Positions 1 to 11,516 of a stretch of 64,000 bases of DNA are shown here, in pieces. The notes beneath the pieces are model-generated. The model was not told where the DNA came from. It made no database searches and was given only the letters and a program-made list of their open reading frames with translations. The first letter of the stretch is position 1, and each line of letters opens with the position of its first letter. The position numbers and the translations under genes were made by a program. Source of the stretch: Elmis aenea (lineage: Eukaryota > Arthropoda > Insecta > Coleoptera > Elmidae); assembly GCA_947652605.1 (NCBI GenBank), contig OX393582.1, forward strand, positions 11,618,544 to 11,682,543, read 5' to 3'.

Positions 1-1136
1 GAAGATATAGCAAGATTTTTAAGGTTTGATAACTATTTAACAAGAGCTGAAAGACGCAAAGAAAATAAAGCAGCACCAACTATTTGACATTTTTACAGAT
101 AATTGCAAGCAAAGTTACAATCCCAACCCTGATTTATGCATCGACGAACAACTTGTACCATTTAGAGGGAGGTGTCCTTTCCGTGTTTATATAAAATCAA
201 AGCCTGATAAATACGGGCTAAAAATATAGACATTATGCGATGTAGAAAATTCTTATGCATGTAATATGCAGATATACGCAGGGATGGTTAAAAATTCACC
301 CGAAAAGGAACAAGGGAAAAGAGTTGTAAAAGATCTCGTTCGTTATTTGGGACAAGGTTATGGAGTTACTACGGATAACTTCTTTACATCTGTACAACTT
401 GCGGAAGAATTACTGAATGAGAAAAAGACATTATTGGGAACCATGAGACAAAATCGTCGGGAAATACCAAAGGAAATGTTACCAAATAAAAACAGAGAAT
501 TAAATTCAAGTAAATTTCTGTTTACTAATAAAGTTACTATGACGTCCTATGTTCCGAAAAAGAACCGTAGTGTTGTACTCATTTCGACACAGCATGATGA
601 TGCTATAGTTTCTGGAGAAGAAGATAAATTTAAGCCCAAGATGATCTTGGACTATAACCATAAAAAAGCTGCAGTTGATACCATGGATAAAATGGTAAAA
701 GAATATGCGTGCAACAGAAGTACCAAGAGATGGCCATTTGTGATATTTATGAACTGCCTTGATATAGCAGCAATTAATGCTTATGTATTATACAAAATTA
801 AGCATCCAGATTTTCAAGAAGGAAAAAAATTTGCAATGCGATTATTCCTAAAACAATTGGGGCTAGAACTGACAACCCCCTTGATAAGACGACGTGTCGA
901 AAAGGGATTTTCTGGAGTTCCTAAATATGTTCAGAATGCAATAAGTGCAACCATAGACGTATTAAGCACCTCAAACATAAAACCACCTAACCAGGGTCAA
1001 AAAAGGGGAAGATGCAAATTATGCCCAAGATATCAAGATAGAAAATATTCGGGAAAATGTGAAGTGTAAATATTTTATTTGTAAAGAACATCTAAACGTA
1101 CATGTCAACAAACTTTGTTCAAAGTGTTTGGAATAG
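1..1136 (+). pseudogene. piggyBac transposase (DDE_Tnp_1_7 type), decayed
   Basis: The product would be a cut-and-paste transposase acting in the nucleus on TTAA-flanked ends. The catalytic core is recognisable: CIDEQLVPFRGR (about 140-175) holds the first Asp, TTDNFFTS the second, and DYNHKKAAVDTMDKM the third. The C-terminus has the family's Cys-rich finger (RCKLC...). The gene is broken in at least three places. The frame starting at base 1 stops at 85-87 and continues in another frame from about 92. An in-frame TAG at 227-229 sits where the family usually has Trp. A frameshift near 1063 cuts the Cys-rich domain, whose remaining Cys pairs (YFICKEH, LCSKCLE) continue in another frame to the stop at 1134-1136. 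The longest open piece is 266-1069, 267 codons. Loss of function is certain; the family call is strong. Confidence 0.9.
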
Positions 1137-1518
1137 ACTCATAATATATTTTTAGAACAATTATTTATTTATGTTGAAAACCATATTGTGGAATTATTTA
1201 TTTTGTTGAATGAATTGTTTTTAATAAATTTAAGTTTATATTACATAATAAGCTTTAGAAAATACTGTTGTTTATTTTATTATCATTAAAAAATCATATT
1301 ATACGTTAACAAGGTACATTCATTTTGTAAATAAGAATAAACATGTTTATTTGACTTTCGTGTAAGATTTTTAGGTTTATCTTTAATAAAAAGCTTTAAA
1401 AAATATAATTAATTTGAAATTACAAAATAAAAATATTTAGCAGGGAAAAAAAAACGGGGTCACAAATGACCCCACTTTGGGTAAATGTGTTTCAAAAAAA
1501 ACCTTGGGCATCGGAGGG
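1..1518 (+). mobile_element. piggyBac-type transposon, 5'-truncated by the window edge
   Basis: The 3' portion of a piggyBac-like DNA transposon. The right end is well defined: the sequence reads GCATCGGAGGG at 1508-1518 and is followed directly by TTAA at 1519-1522, the target site used by piggyBac transposases. About 60 bases inside the end is a perfect subterminal palindrome, GGGGTCA-caaa-TGACCCC, near 1455-1472. The transposase reading frame ends at 1136, and an AT-rich 3' untranslated stretch of about 380 bases separates it from the terminus. The left end lies outside the window, so element length and target duplication cannot be checked. Confidence 0.85.
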
Positions 1519-1522
1519 TTAA

Positions 1523-3067
1523 CTTAGGAAAGTTAAGTTTCTTAATGGCATTTACACATATTCAATGCACATTTTGTTTTTCAACCGTTTTCCATAGTTT
1601 GTTTAAGACGATAGAGTAGAAGGTTTTTTTCAGATCTACAAAAATTAAACGCAATTCGCCACCGTAAGTCCTAGTTATCTTCATAAGTTGTTTGTTGCTG
1701 TTAATGACAATGTTTATCCTTTCATACGAGGTGACATAGCTAATTCAGTATATTTTGTTTAATTTATGAAAAACAAGAAAGGAGACACATACAAAATAGA
1801 ATAACAATAACTTGCTTAAAAAAATACTATATTTCTTATGTTTTTTTTTTTATTCTATTTAATTTGTTTCTTTTCACACACTCCTTTTCTTGTCCATAGT
1901 ATATTTTTGGAACAAAAATAACGTCCACCATTAAAGTAATATATATTTTACTGGAGCACAAAAAAAAACGGAAGAAATTGCATCTATCAACCGAAAAGGT
2001 CTTTGATAAAACGCAGTTACAGGTTATCGAGCGGAAAGTGGTGCGAGTGACCTTATTTCCGGTTGCAGAGTAATTGGATTAGAAGCAGAAGTGTATTATT
2101 ATTACCTTTGAGGCGCACATTCTATACAGAAACGCGATTTTCCGCCGCTGCTCAATGCAATCATTGTTGAATTCCGAGATGCACTTTAAGCGAATAAGGA
2201 AAATGCTAAAAGTTGAAATTAGTTTTTGAGCGATAATCGTATTTAAACAATCGAATATGTGGTGAATTTTTCCCGAACTTCATGAATATTATGCAAATGT
2301 CACGTCTTTTATGTGCATATTTAGTGAAATATTGCTAATATTGGCATTCATGTAAAACTCCACAGAAGTATATTGAGAGTAATAATGGCGGATGTCATGC
2401 GGTTATTATGCAACCTTTGGGTCTAACAAGATTCATTCAGGAACTGGATGATTAAATTAGAGCAGGCTACATCTGTCTTTCTCTGCACGCAGGGTAATGT
2501 TTGTTTGAGGAAACAACCATCCGCTCCAGAATTTCCGTCATTTATCTGTCACTCGCAACCCGGAGTTAATTAATAGAAATAAAAGTTTCGGTTTATGTGG
2601 TTAATTGCATTCATCCCACTGCCTACTATTATTCATATACAGCGTGTTCTGTACTGTACACAAAAACGTTTCTGCTTCCGTGATCATTAAGGCATTTGAT
2701 GGGAAAAGTTGTGTGGTGTTGGGAGTCCATTAACGTGATGTTTTTGTTTTTTGTCTTACAAACAAGCTGGAAAACTTGATAAAAAAATTTGAACAAATCT
2801 CAAAATATATCCTTATTGGATCACGACAAAACAAGTTTTAAAGCTGTTATCTGCGTAGTTTTATTTGACAGGGGCACTTTATATTTAACAGTAGACTATT
2901 TTTAGAGCTTCACAAAATTTATCACTATGGTTTGCTTGTACACGCATATCATGATAAAGTACTTTTATCATTGTTTTTGTAGTGCAATACATTTAGGCAT
3001 ACAATAGGTTAGTGTTCGTGCCAAAGTACATATTCTGGCGCAAAATTTAAATTTGATATTTGGCTGG
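1523..3067. other. Intergenic sequence without recognised genes
   Basis: About 1.5 kb with no convincing reading frame and no terminal inverted repeat that I could pair. The part from about 2000 to 2650 is less AT-rich and less repetitive than its surroundings, has few homopolymers, and shows no homology to other parts of the window. It could be unique host DNA, but function cannot be read from one sequence. Confidence 0.4.
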
Positions 3068-3552
3068 GGCATCTACACCGGACGATCGGGGTAGATGCCC
3101 TACATGTGTTGGGTGTGGGGAAATGTACACAAACACGAAATGAAATGATGAGTGGGTTCAGTGCATGCATTGCAACAAATGGTTCCGTGAAGGCTGTTCA
3201 AAATATGAAAATAATGACATTAAAAAAGAAATAAGTACTTAATTGTTAATATGTTTACTAAACATTTAGTTTCTGTTTATTAATTTGTAATTACATAATA
3301 TTTTACTAGGGGCATCTATACCTATACTAGTGGGGCATCTTTGCCCGACAGTTTGGTGAAGATGGCAAATGCTCATATTTTAATTTTTTAATTATTCGAA
3401 TCATATAAATTTATAACAGTGTAAATTTTCAAGTTTAAATAAAATAATAGACATAGACTTGTCATACAACGCAGTTACAACCATAGTTTTTACTCCTTTG
3501 TCCAGAAAATATTAACATCTAAAAAGGTGGGGTATCTATCCCGGACTTACCC
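3068..3552 (+). mobile_element. Remnant of a TA-flanked DNA transposon (reiterated GGGGCATCTAC word)
   Basis: The right end is CCCCACC-side sequence reading GGTATCTATCCCGGACTTACCC, which stops at 3552 before TA (3553-3554). Read inward from the end this is GGGTAAGTCCGGGATAGATA, closely like the ends of the elements at 10208-11514 and 24372-25151. The inner word, GGGGTAGATGCCC or GGGGCATCTA, recurs near 3066, 3089, 3309, 3332 and 3531 in both orientations. The left end is not clear, and 3068 marks only the first word copy. A finger-encoding tail of a transposase-like gene lies inside. Confidence 0.6.
3096..3242 (+). pseudogene. C-terminal C4/PHD-like zinc finger of a transposon protein
   Basis: Reading from 3096 gives CPTCVGCGEMYTNTK, an in-frame TGA, then NDEWVQCMHCNKWFREGC and a stop at 3240-3242. 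The pattern Cys-x2-Cys ... EWVQC-x2-C-x-KWF-x3-C matches the small PHD-like finger found at the C-terminus of some pogo/Tigger-type and other insect transposon proteins. In those families it is thought to bind DNA or chromatin. Only the last 48 codons remain; no catalytic domain is visible upstream. The stop between the two Cys groups makes this a pseudogene. Assignment to the pogo lineage is inference, supported by the TA target at the element's right end. Confidence 0.6.
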
Positions 3553-3554
3553 TA

Positions 3555-4622
3555 GTAGTTTTAATAAGTTTGTTTTGTGGTTTTTTTATTTGTAAAATGC
3601 AATTAATTTCTGCAATTGTTCCTGTAAAATAGACAAACACAGTCAGACGTAAGTTATTAATGTATTCTAACAAACATAAAAACCTTTAAAACTACAATAA
3701 GTAAATAACTGTGTCCGTTTGATATTATAGAGAATGAAAAGCTGTTGAAACAAGAATAAAACTAATAAAATTTTAATTACTCAATTACGCTGTCTCGGGA
3801 TGATTAATTAATTAGTCTGTAGGGGTTTAACTTACATAAAGGTTAAATAATAATTCATAAGTTTTATTTATTGTTATATAATGAATGCTATGATATTAAT
3901 TTAATTTATAATACGCAATTGTGTGCATTTTTAAATGTAAATGCAATGAAATTCAGCAGAGTATTATTTTAATGTTCTAGAAATAAATTATAAGAAATGT
4001 ATTTACTATAACATTATTTTTGTACACAAATTAATTTTAGCATCGTAGATCCTTAGCTCTACTTATGTTAAAACAATTTTGTTGAACACATTTTCCTTCA
4101 AAATCTGCTACTATTGGTTGTTGTTATTATTGAAAGTTACATTATGTGTTTTTATTATAAGGTTTGTAAACCAAAAAAAAAAATATATATATTAAATGGA
4201 AACTGTTTCCAGCGGTAAACACGCGAAGCTAACTCCACGGAGAGTTTCTCGCTGTAATGGCTGGTAAAAGCAAATCCATATTTGGTAAAATATCCCCCAA
4301 GTAACATCGTCTTGAACTTTTATGAAACCTTTTGTAAGGGCGTAGATTTATTGATGATAAAACGATATGAAACAAAGCTTATTGTTGGCCCAGCTTTATA
4401 TGCAGGGTAACGGTTATGAGATGTATGCAATATTGGATAAAATAAATATGGCAACAAAGGAATTTATATATTATAAGATGAATATTTTAAGTGATTTGCT
4501 TTGTAGCTTTTAAAATAATGAATCGGGTGCAAAATCTATAGCGATATTAAAATGGTTTATAGGCATCGGCTTTGAAAAAGTAACCATGCCAATTAGATTT
4601 GCTAAGTTAACCATTAAAGTTA
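3555..4622. other. AT-rich intergenic sequence
   Basis: No gene or repeat structure recognised. A short less AT-rich patch at about 4200-4330 stands out from its surroundings but carries no motif I can name. Confidence 0.35.
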
Positions 4623-4624
4623 TA

Positions 4625-6135
4625 CAGGGTGGTGCTTTTTTCGATGCTCACCATTGCTATCTTGGAAACGGTAAGAGATACAAGGTCGGTTAAATTAGAG
4701 AAAAGATGCACATTTTTATGGCGATTTAGAATCTGAAAAGAAATCCTGGATATTTTAATTCGTTTTTGATTTATTACAAAAAAAACTGAAAAATGTGATT
4801 TTAGAAAAATATTAGTATCTTCCCTGCCATTGACGCTATTTCATTTAAACTTGGTAACTTTATGTTTTTGACCGTCCTGGGTTTGATGACGCCAACAGAA
4901 ATTTTCTAAGCCTTCTAGATTTCAAGTTGCGATAGTCAACTTTTTTATTTCTTATGGCTGCCATATTGGATTTTTACTCCATCAGACAGACAAAAAAATT
5001 AGCTTTTCAGATTGGTAACCAACATACCTTTTTTCTTTCAAAAAACTTGTTGAAATTTGAAAATTTTTATAAAAAATCTATAAAATCGAATATTCTGAAA
5101 AACAATTGAATTTATAATATAAATAAAAGTGACACAACATTTTATAGGTCTAATAAAATAACGAAATGACAATAAATTTAAAACACCAGATAAATAATTA
5201 TTCAAATTGTTTAAAGTGCGCGCCGTTATGTATGATGTAGTGGTTAGTCCTCAAATTAATTTCGTCCACTGCCTTTGGGATAGTTTGTCTCGGAATAGAG
5301 TCGAAAGCATTTTTGATTTTATGGCGAAGAAGTTCAATATTTTCCGTTAGGGTTGCATAAACAACATCAATGTAAAAGTAATCCCTAGGCGTTAAAGATG
5401 GCGATCGCGGAGGCCAATGAACAGGACCAAACGTACCAAGTCATGAATTTTGAAAGCGTACATCTAAATTATCCTTTTACAATGTGGGAGTTGTGAGGAC
5501 CAGCTCCTTCTTGCTTAAACTACTGATGATTTTGAATTGTTAATAATGGCAATTCGCCAAACATATCTTCTAAATATGTTTCCAACAATCTTAATTTCGT
5601 AATCATTAGACCAATAAAATGTTCTGTTGCTTATATTTATATCATAGTTTCAATTGTTTTTCATAGCATTCTCGATTTTATGAATTATTTCGACCAATTT
5701 TAAAATTTCAACAAGTTTTTTGAAAGAAAAATGGTATGTTGGTTACCAATCTGAAAAGCTACTTTTTTTGTCTGTCTGATGGTGTAAAAATCCAATATGG
5801 CGGCCATAAGAAATAAAAAAATTGATTATCGCAACTTGAAATCTAGAAGGCTTAGAAATTTTCTGTTGACGTCATCAAACCCAGGACGGTCAAAAATATA
5901 AAGTTACCAAGTTTAAATGAAATAGCGTCAATGGCAGGGAAGATACTAATATTTTTCTAAAATCACATTTTCCATTTTCTTTGTAATAAATCATAAACGA
6001 ATCAAAATATCTAGGATTTCTTTTCAGATTCTTAATCGCCATAAAAATGTGCAACTTTTCTCTAATTTAACCGACCTTGTATCTCTTACCGTTTCCAAGA
6101 TAGCAATGGTGAGCATCGAAAAAAGCACCACCCTG
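4625..6135. mobile_element. Foldback DNA transposon (CAGGGTGGTG ends, TA target)
   Basis: A 1.5-kb element with very long terminal inverted repeats. The left end CAGGGTGGTGCTTTTTTCGA (4625-4644) is repeated inverted at the right end, finishing at 6135. TA flanks both sides (4623-4624 and 6136-6137). The arms stay recognisable for about 480 bases, to roughly 5110 on the left and from 5640 on the right. The centre carries a minus-strand fragment of a DDE_3-type transposase, so this copy is a useful link between the many CAGGGTG foldbacks in the window and a transposase family. Confidence 0.85.
5198..5513 (-). pseudogene. C-terminal fragment of a DDE_3-type (IS630/Tc1/mariner-related) transposase
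   Basis: On the minus strand the sequence begins QEGAGPHNSH (compare the family's DGAPAHxS), shifts frame, then gives GPVHWPPRSPSLTPRDYFY, a long amphipathic stretch, and ends NHYIIHNGAHFKQFE before a TAA at 5198-5200. The block W-P-P-R-S-P-x-L-T-P-x-D-Y-F is the hallmark region around the third acidic residue in insect DDE_3 transposases, and NGGHFE is their usual C-terminal block. The N-terminal helix-turn-helix and first catalytic Asp are missing. A stop and at least one frameshift lie between the first and second blocks. It sits in the loop of the foldback at 4625-6135. Confidence 0.7.
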
Positions 6136-6137
6136 TA

Positions 6138-6582
6138 TAGTTTGCTAATGTTTATTTTAAAAATTGTAAAAAGTCTGAAACGGAGTTTAATTTATTTACA
6201 AAGCTAGTAATTATGGATGAAAAAACTTTGTTAGCCTATTATTTGAGAGTGGTAGTCCGCATATAAAGCCTTTATTGTAAACTAATGCGTTTTTGGTAAG
6301 TTGAGTATTTTCCATAATCAATAATTTAGCTAATGTGGGTAATTACAATAACTCTACAACCAATGGACTAACTAAGCTACAGCTTTATGGCTCCCGGCGA
6401 TGAAACTTCAATTGTTCCCAATAATTAGTAACAAAGTTACAGCAAGCTTGGAATATTCCATTGTTTAAAGGCGCTAAATTTGCCAATTTGGTGCATTCAA
6501 ATGTATTAGGTCGGAATATTTTGAAAAATAGTGCTAGAGGGGGTTTCTGTTAAGAGAGGATAAGGATGTTTGTTATGTGTGT
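6138..6582. other. AT-rich intergenic sequence
   Basis: No reading frame, inverted repeat or motif that I can support. Confidence 0.35.
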
Positions 6583-6986
6583 TATGCCCGGTTTCTCCGA
6601 CACATCTCAAGATCGAACTTATATAAGCCCGCCTTATATTTAAGACCGTCTCAAGATACCAATGCGTTGCACAGAAAACATATTCCGGAATCTGTTAGAC
6701 ATCTCAGCTAAGTTAGAACTCGGTTTGGCAACGTTGCAAGAAGTCGGCACATTTTAGCGGCAGATTGAAATGGCAAATTTTCATTGGCCATTTACATCAC
6801 AGCTGTTAAAACGGCTCCCTGTGACATCTTGTTGTTGCTATCAGCTGTTAGTCACATATAAAGTTACAGTTCGGTGTTTATTATTTTTGTGTTGAAATGG
6901 CGGAAAAAAAAGAATAAATTATACCATGGAGGAAAAACAATTATTAGTTAGCCTGGTGGAAGAAAATAAAATAAATAGAATATGTA
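6583..6986 (+). mobile_element. Possible PIF/Harbinger-type 5' fragment
   Basis: The segment starts TTATGCCCGGTTTCTCCGAC, resembling Harbinger ends (a pyrimidine-rich CCGGTTTCTC terminus next to a TTA/TAA target). It then has a promoter-like GC-balanced stretch and an ATG in a good Kozak setting (ACCATGG at 6924-6930). The reading frame MEEKQLLVSLVEENKINRI looks like the first helix of Myb/SANT-like (MADF-type) proteins that Harbinger elements encode. The frame ends where the CAGGGTG arm at 6989 begins, so insertion probably cut the gene. No right end was found and the family call is tentative. Confidence 0.35.
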
Positions 6987-6988
6987 TA

Positions 6989-7260
6989 CAGGGTGTTTGA
7001 AATTCGAGTTTAAGCATGGGGTTCTCGCTTATTATAATAGCTAGAGTATAGGTTTAAATTTGGCAAAGTTGCTAAATTTGGTGCTCATTAATAATCCAAA
7101 GAGAAATTGGAAATATCTCAAACAGCTTTTTTCGATTACCATGAGAAGAGGGGCAAAGGGGGTGCTACATTTATTGTAAATATTTTTTATTTTATGATAC
7201 CTACATAGCAAAATAACTAATTTAAAGTTTTGTTTCGAGGGCCGCTGGCCTATCTTATCC
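6989..7260. repeat. Lone arm of a CAGGGTG foldback element
   Basis: TA (6987-6988) followed by CAGGGTGTTTGAAATTCGAG, then the GGGGTTCTCGCTTATTATAA block that also occurs at 8389, 30700 and 35111. I found no matching inverted arm nearby, so this is a solo or truncated arm. It ends the SANT-like reading frame that starts at 6926. Confidence 0.6.
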
Positions 7261-8386
7261 TGCTAGGCCCTTTGATTGATTAATACTAAAGTAGATGACA
7301 CTATATAAACAAATGCTATCGATAATAAGAACTTAAAAAATGTTCATGGCAATCTATGTTAAGGAAACCGCAAGAAAATTTTTTGTAAACCAGAAAGTTC
7401 CTACCCATATTTTCTTAATCTTTAATTAAATTTATGTGTACCAAATTAAGCTGATTGCCCGTTATTCCATCTAGAGTGGAACCAAATTTTCTGTAAATTT
7501 GCATTTAACATTTTTCGCTCTTGCGCATACTTTTAATATTTCGCATTTGGGTCTCGAGGAAATGTGAATTGCGATGAAAATATATTTGTCTATTGAAAAA
7601 TTATATGCAATTTTCTTTACTTTATGAACTTTATGCAGTAAATCACTGGAAAATTGAGTCATACCCTTTGGGAAATTACATACTTGTTTGTTACATTTTG
7701 TGTGCTCTGTTTCTTTATCCATATGTTACTTGATTAAATTTGCTCTTTGTAACAGCAACCTTTATTGTTTACTATTTTTGTTCGCTTATGAACTTCAGAA
7801 GATAAACATAGGTCAAGAAATGTTAATGCAGTTTGAAAACATAGCTGTGAGTGTATTATCACACAAAGCAAATACAATAAATAATTAGCAGTCTGTATTG
7901 TTGTCCTAGTTGTCTATTATCTCGTATAAAGCCCTTCTTAACGGTCTATTTGTTGCTAAATAAACAGATTTACATTTTTATTTCCACTGATAAAACGAAT
8001 TACTACAACAACTGCAGTAAAAGTTTCTTTCCAGAAATTATATAATTTTCGTAAGAAAGATTTTTGTAATAACTCAGTCAAAAAGTTTTCATTATTCTTT
8101 AAAAAGTTTCAACGAAATAATTGAAACTTTTTCCTTTTATGCTCTACATCACCCACATCTTTCCTAGAGCTTCTGTTTGCTTCCATACTGGGTGCAAGTG
8201 GGGCAGGTTTGTAATTGCTTTTGTGTTTGTCCCAGAGCTTTATATATTGGGGATAATCCTTTTCAATTAACAATCTATTGTTCAGAACTAATCAAATTGT
8301 TTACCAGTTTGCGGTCAGTTTAATATTGGTATTAATAAAACTCGATAAAGTTCGTAAAAAATTAAATACTGTTCTTAATAGCTGTA
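7261..8386. other. AT-rich intergenic sequence
   Basis: Only short overlapping open frames on both strands (for example 7471-7722), with no recognisable domain. No paired repeat ends seen. Confidence 0.35.
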
Positions 8387-8388
8387 TA

Positions 8389-8750
8389 CAGGGTGTCCCA
8401 AATTCGAGTAAATGCATGGGGATCTCGCTTATTTTAAGAGCTACGAGGTCGGTTAAATTAGGGCAAAGTTGAGAAATTAGATGCTCATCAAATATCTGCA
8501 AAACAAATTTTCATAGCTGTCTTAGTTCAAAAGTTATTCAAGAAAAACTGAAAAAATTAATTTTCGCTTTTTGGCCCTATTTCCGACACTTTTTAGGATA
8601 TCGACAATCTGGAAGCACTTCTTCATGGCAACTTCTTGCGCTTTATATTTTTATATAACATAGAATTTCCAACAACATTTCGTCTCTTCAGAACCATCAT
8701 CAACTTCATTTTTTGAAATACGGCGAAAAAATTCTAATCTCATAATCGGA
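8389..8750. repeat. Lone arm of a CAGGGTGTCCC foldback element
   Basis: After TA at 8387-8388 the sequence reads CAGGGTGTCCCAAATTCGAG and continues with GGGGATCTCGCTTATTTTAA, nearly identical to the start of the complete foldback at 35111-36031. Similarity fades after about 200 bases. No inverted partner is visible within several kilobases. The right boundary is approximate. Confidence 0.6.
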
Positions 8751-10205
8751 TAGCATTTTGCTTTCTGATTTTAATGATATAATGACACTTAATATCTTAA
8801 ATGATGTTTTACCACAAACATTTGAGAAAAACTCATTTTGTCCAATTTTTGGATCAAATGATCTTGTACAAAAAAAAATAAAATAATTTTTTTGTTTTCT
8901 TGTTATTCTGTTAAAACTGCCACTTTGACATTAATATGATCGTGATTAATTGTATAATTTGCAACCAGCACGAAATTCTTTGAATTTGTGCTTTTTTTAA
9001 ATTAAATATGACAATCATTTTTTTATTTATCGAAATATTTGCTTGTTTGCCGTTTGCTTTATTGACGTTGTGGCAACCTGATTTTGTCCACTTAAAGCCA
9101 CAACAACCCCTAAGGCGTTACCGGTACCTTATATATTCTGCTCACGTTGAATACACCCTCAACGTGATATGGTTTTTTAAGTCTCGATAATCAAAACAAA
9201 TGACGCGCATACCTCAACGAAAAGGAAGTTGAAAATTGGTTTGATGTCAGTCTTTTTTAAGTAGCCAAACAAATCGGAAAGGAAGATACAAATAAATCTC
9301 AATTTTGTTACATCAATTTTGTTTTTGAGAAAGAATTGTTGAACATTGATACCACGTCTTTACAGAATATTATATTAGAGGTAAAGTAAAAATTGTTTAA
9401 ACAGGTGTTGAGCTAAGATTGTTTGGTTTAGATTATCAAACTGCTTTTAAATAATGGGTTTTCCTGCCTTCCTCGTTCTTAAAGTAGGGCAAGTTTCGAG
9501 ATGTTGGCAAAATAATTTTTATTTATAAAGAACAAATATATTACATCCATAAAATAATGGTTTTTAAAATGTTCAAATGTTTGATGCCGATTGCCTAGGG
9601 TTGAGTTTTCAGCAATGAAATGCCAGCCGGTAGCAAGGCAACAGCTGGAAGCTGGAACGTGCACAAATCAAGTTAAAACAGGAACAGATGCATTGCTTGC
9701 TATAAAATAGCTCACTTTCAAATCTCAACTAAGTTATTACGAAAATTAAATGGACTATCCAAATAAAATTCAATGTTTTTTTCGGCAGTTCATTTTCTGT
9801 TATAAAAAACGTATCAAAGTGTATTTCTACATATCTTCTTAAAAAAGAGTACTTGAGCCTTAAAAACTATGAGAAATATATTTTTCACTATTTACGAGAA
9901 GATGGAACTCACGATAAATTAAGACATTGCCATAATATTAATCTAATCTAACTTATAATAGTAAAATACAATTATGAATAAACTTTTTATGACAAGCAGT
10001 GTAACCTCGATTAAACGAATAATCGGGGGAAAAACATTCCTAAAATTTAGATGTTTGCTAAACCAAATGTAGGCTTAAATAAGAAATTGTATATTTTTAA
10101 CCAAAATACACTTCGTTTTAATACAAAAATCTAAAAATGTAGCTACGTGAGCCACTTAAAAGCCTAATTAAATAACTCCAATTTTTTTAATCTTGTCCAT
10201 TTGAG
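8751..10205. other. AT-rich intergenic sequence
   Basis: Several short open frames of 60-66 codons exist here (for example 9008-9190) but none shows a domain, a signal peptide or codon bias. I see nothing else that I can name. Confidence 0.35.
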
Positions 10206-10207
10206 TA

Positions 10208-11514
10208 GGGGAGACCGGGGATAAAAGTAACATTTTTTTGTTTTTATTTAATTTCTCATAGAGTATTACAAATTTTTTACATCCAAATTGGTTCAATGAT
10301 AGATTGGACGTTTGTCTTGCTTCCAAGATATTTATTTCGTGCGTTTCGTAAAGCAACTGTTAGAAAAAAAAATTTTCTTTAGTAAGACAGCTGTTACTTT
10401 TAACCTCAACATTGGGGCTAAAAGTAACAATGATTGGGGTAAGTTGTAACCGCAAAATAACTTACACAGCTCATAAGTAGTGGGTAAATATATTAGTATT
10501 CATCAACAAAATTAATATTTTATTCAAAAATACACATTAGCAAAATGAAAAAATAAAAAAATATATCTTTGGTACAATACAAAATGATAAGTGAACAGTA
10601 TGGCATACCAGGTAAGGGCGGTCCCAAATTATTAAATTTATACTGGATCATAGTAACTGTTTGTTTTATTTAAAAAAAATCTAACCGCCCTTTAAACTGA
10701 CCGTCATTCATTAAATCAGTAAAACAGGGTCAGGTTAAGTTGGGTTGGTTAAAGCTTTGTTTATATTAAGTTATAAATATTAAGGTAATAGAATAAAAAC
10801 AATGGCGGCTGGTAGGAAAACCAAAAGTACCAGATCTTACTAATTTACATAGGTTTTATAATTTAAAATGCTTTTTAAGAAATGATTTAGCTTTACATAC
10901 ATTTCCATCATTAAACCGATATTATATACTGAGTTTTATAATTTAATAATTTGGTACTGCAGTTACCAGGCTTGCCAAGATTATAAGTACCTACATATTT
11001 AAAAATGTGAATCAAAAAGATACAACAAACTGGAAAATTATTCCGACAACTCTTGTATATTCTCATCTACGAAGAAAGCCACCAATTATGTGCTAAGAGT
11101 GAACATTTGCAAGTGAAAACATTAATTGGGGTTGGTTGTAACACTTTGTTACTTTTGACCCCAAGTGTACACCAAAAAAAAATCAGGGAATCCACAATTA
11201 ACCACGATTGTATTGCATCCACCAATAGCCAACTAAATTTAGAACAAAATAATATAGGTACTTTTTTGTTCCTATTTTAGAGATCGCCTAAAAGTTACTC
11301 GACGGATGACACAACGCAGTAACTTTTAGGCGGAAAATAGTGACTCTGGCTGGCAAAAAGTTAACCTCTATGACAGATGAAAACTACCAATGTAGGTTGG
11401 GAGCTGGATGTAACTTAACATTGCAAAAGCGTTTAGGGCGATATAAATCAAAAATTAAAGAAACTATAGGCACTGTTACAACCTACCCGTGTTACTTTTA
11501 TCCCCGGTCTCCCC
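10208..11514. mobile_element. TA-flanked element with GGGGAGACCGGGG ends and reiterated AAAAGTAAC word
   Basis: The left end reads GGGGAGACCGGGGATAAAAG (10208-10227) and the right end is its inverted copy, finishing at 11514. The inverted repeat is about 28 bases, flanked by TA on both sides (10206-10207, 11515-11516). The inner word AAAAGTAACA recurs in both orientations inside, near 10393, 10420, 11140, 11288, 11315 and 11491, often beside GGGG or CCCC. There is no credible coding sequence, so this copy is non-autonomous. TA target and end structure point to the IS630/Tc1/mariner (perhaps pogo) superfamily by inference. The outer terminus is shared with 24372-25151 and 3552. Confidence 0.75.
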
Positions 11515-11516
11515 TA

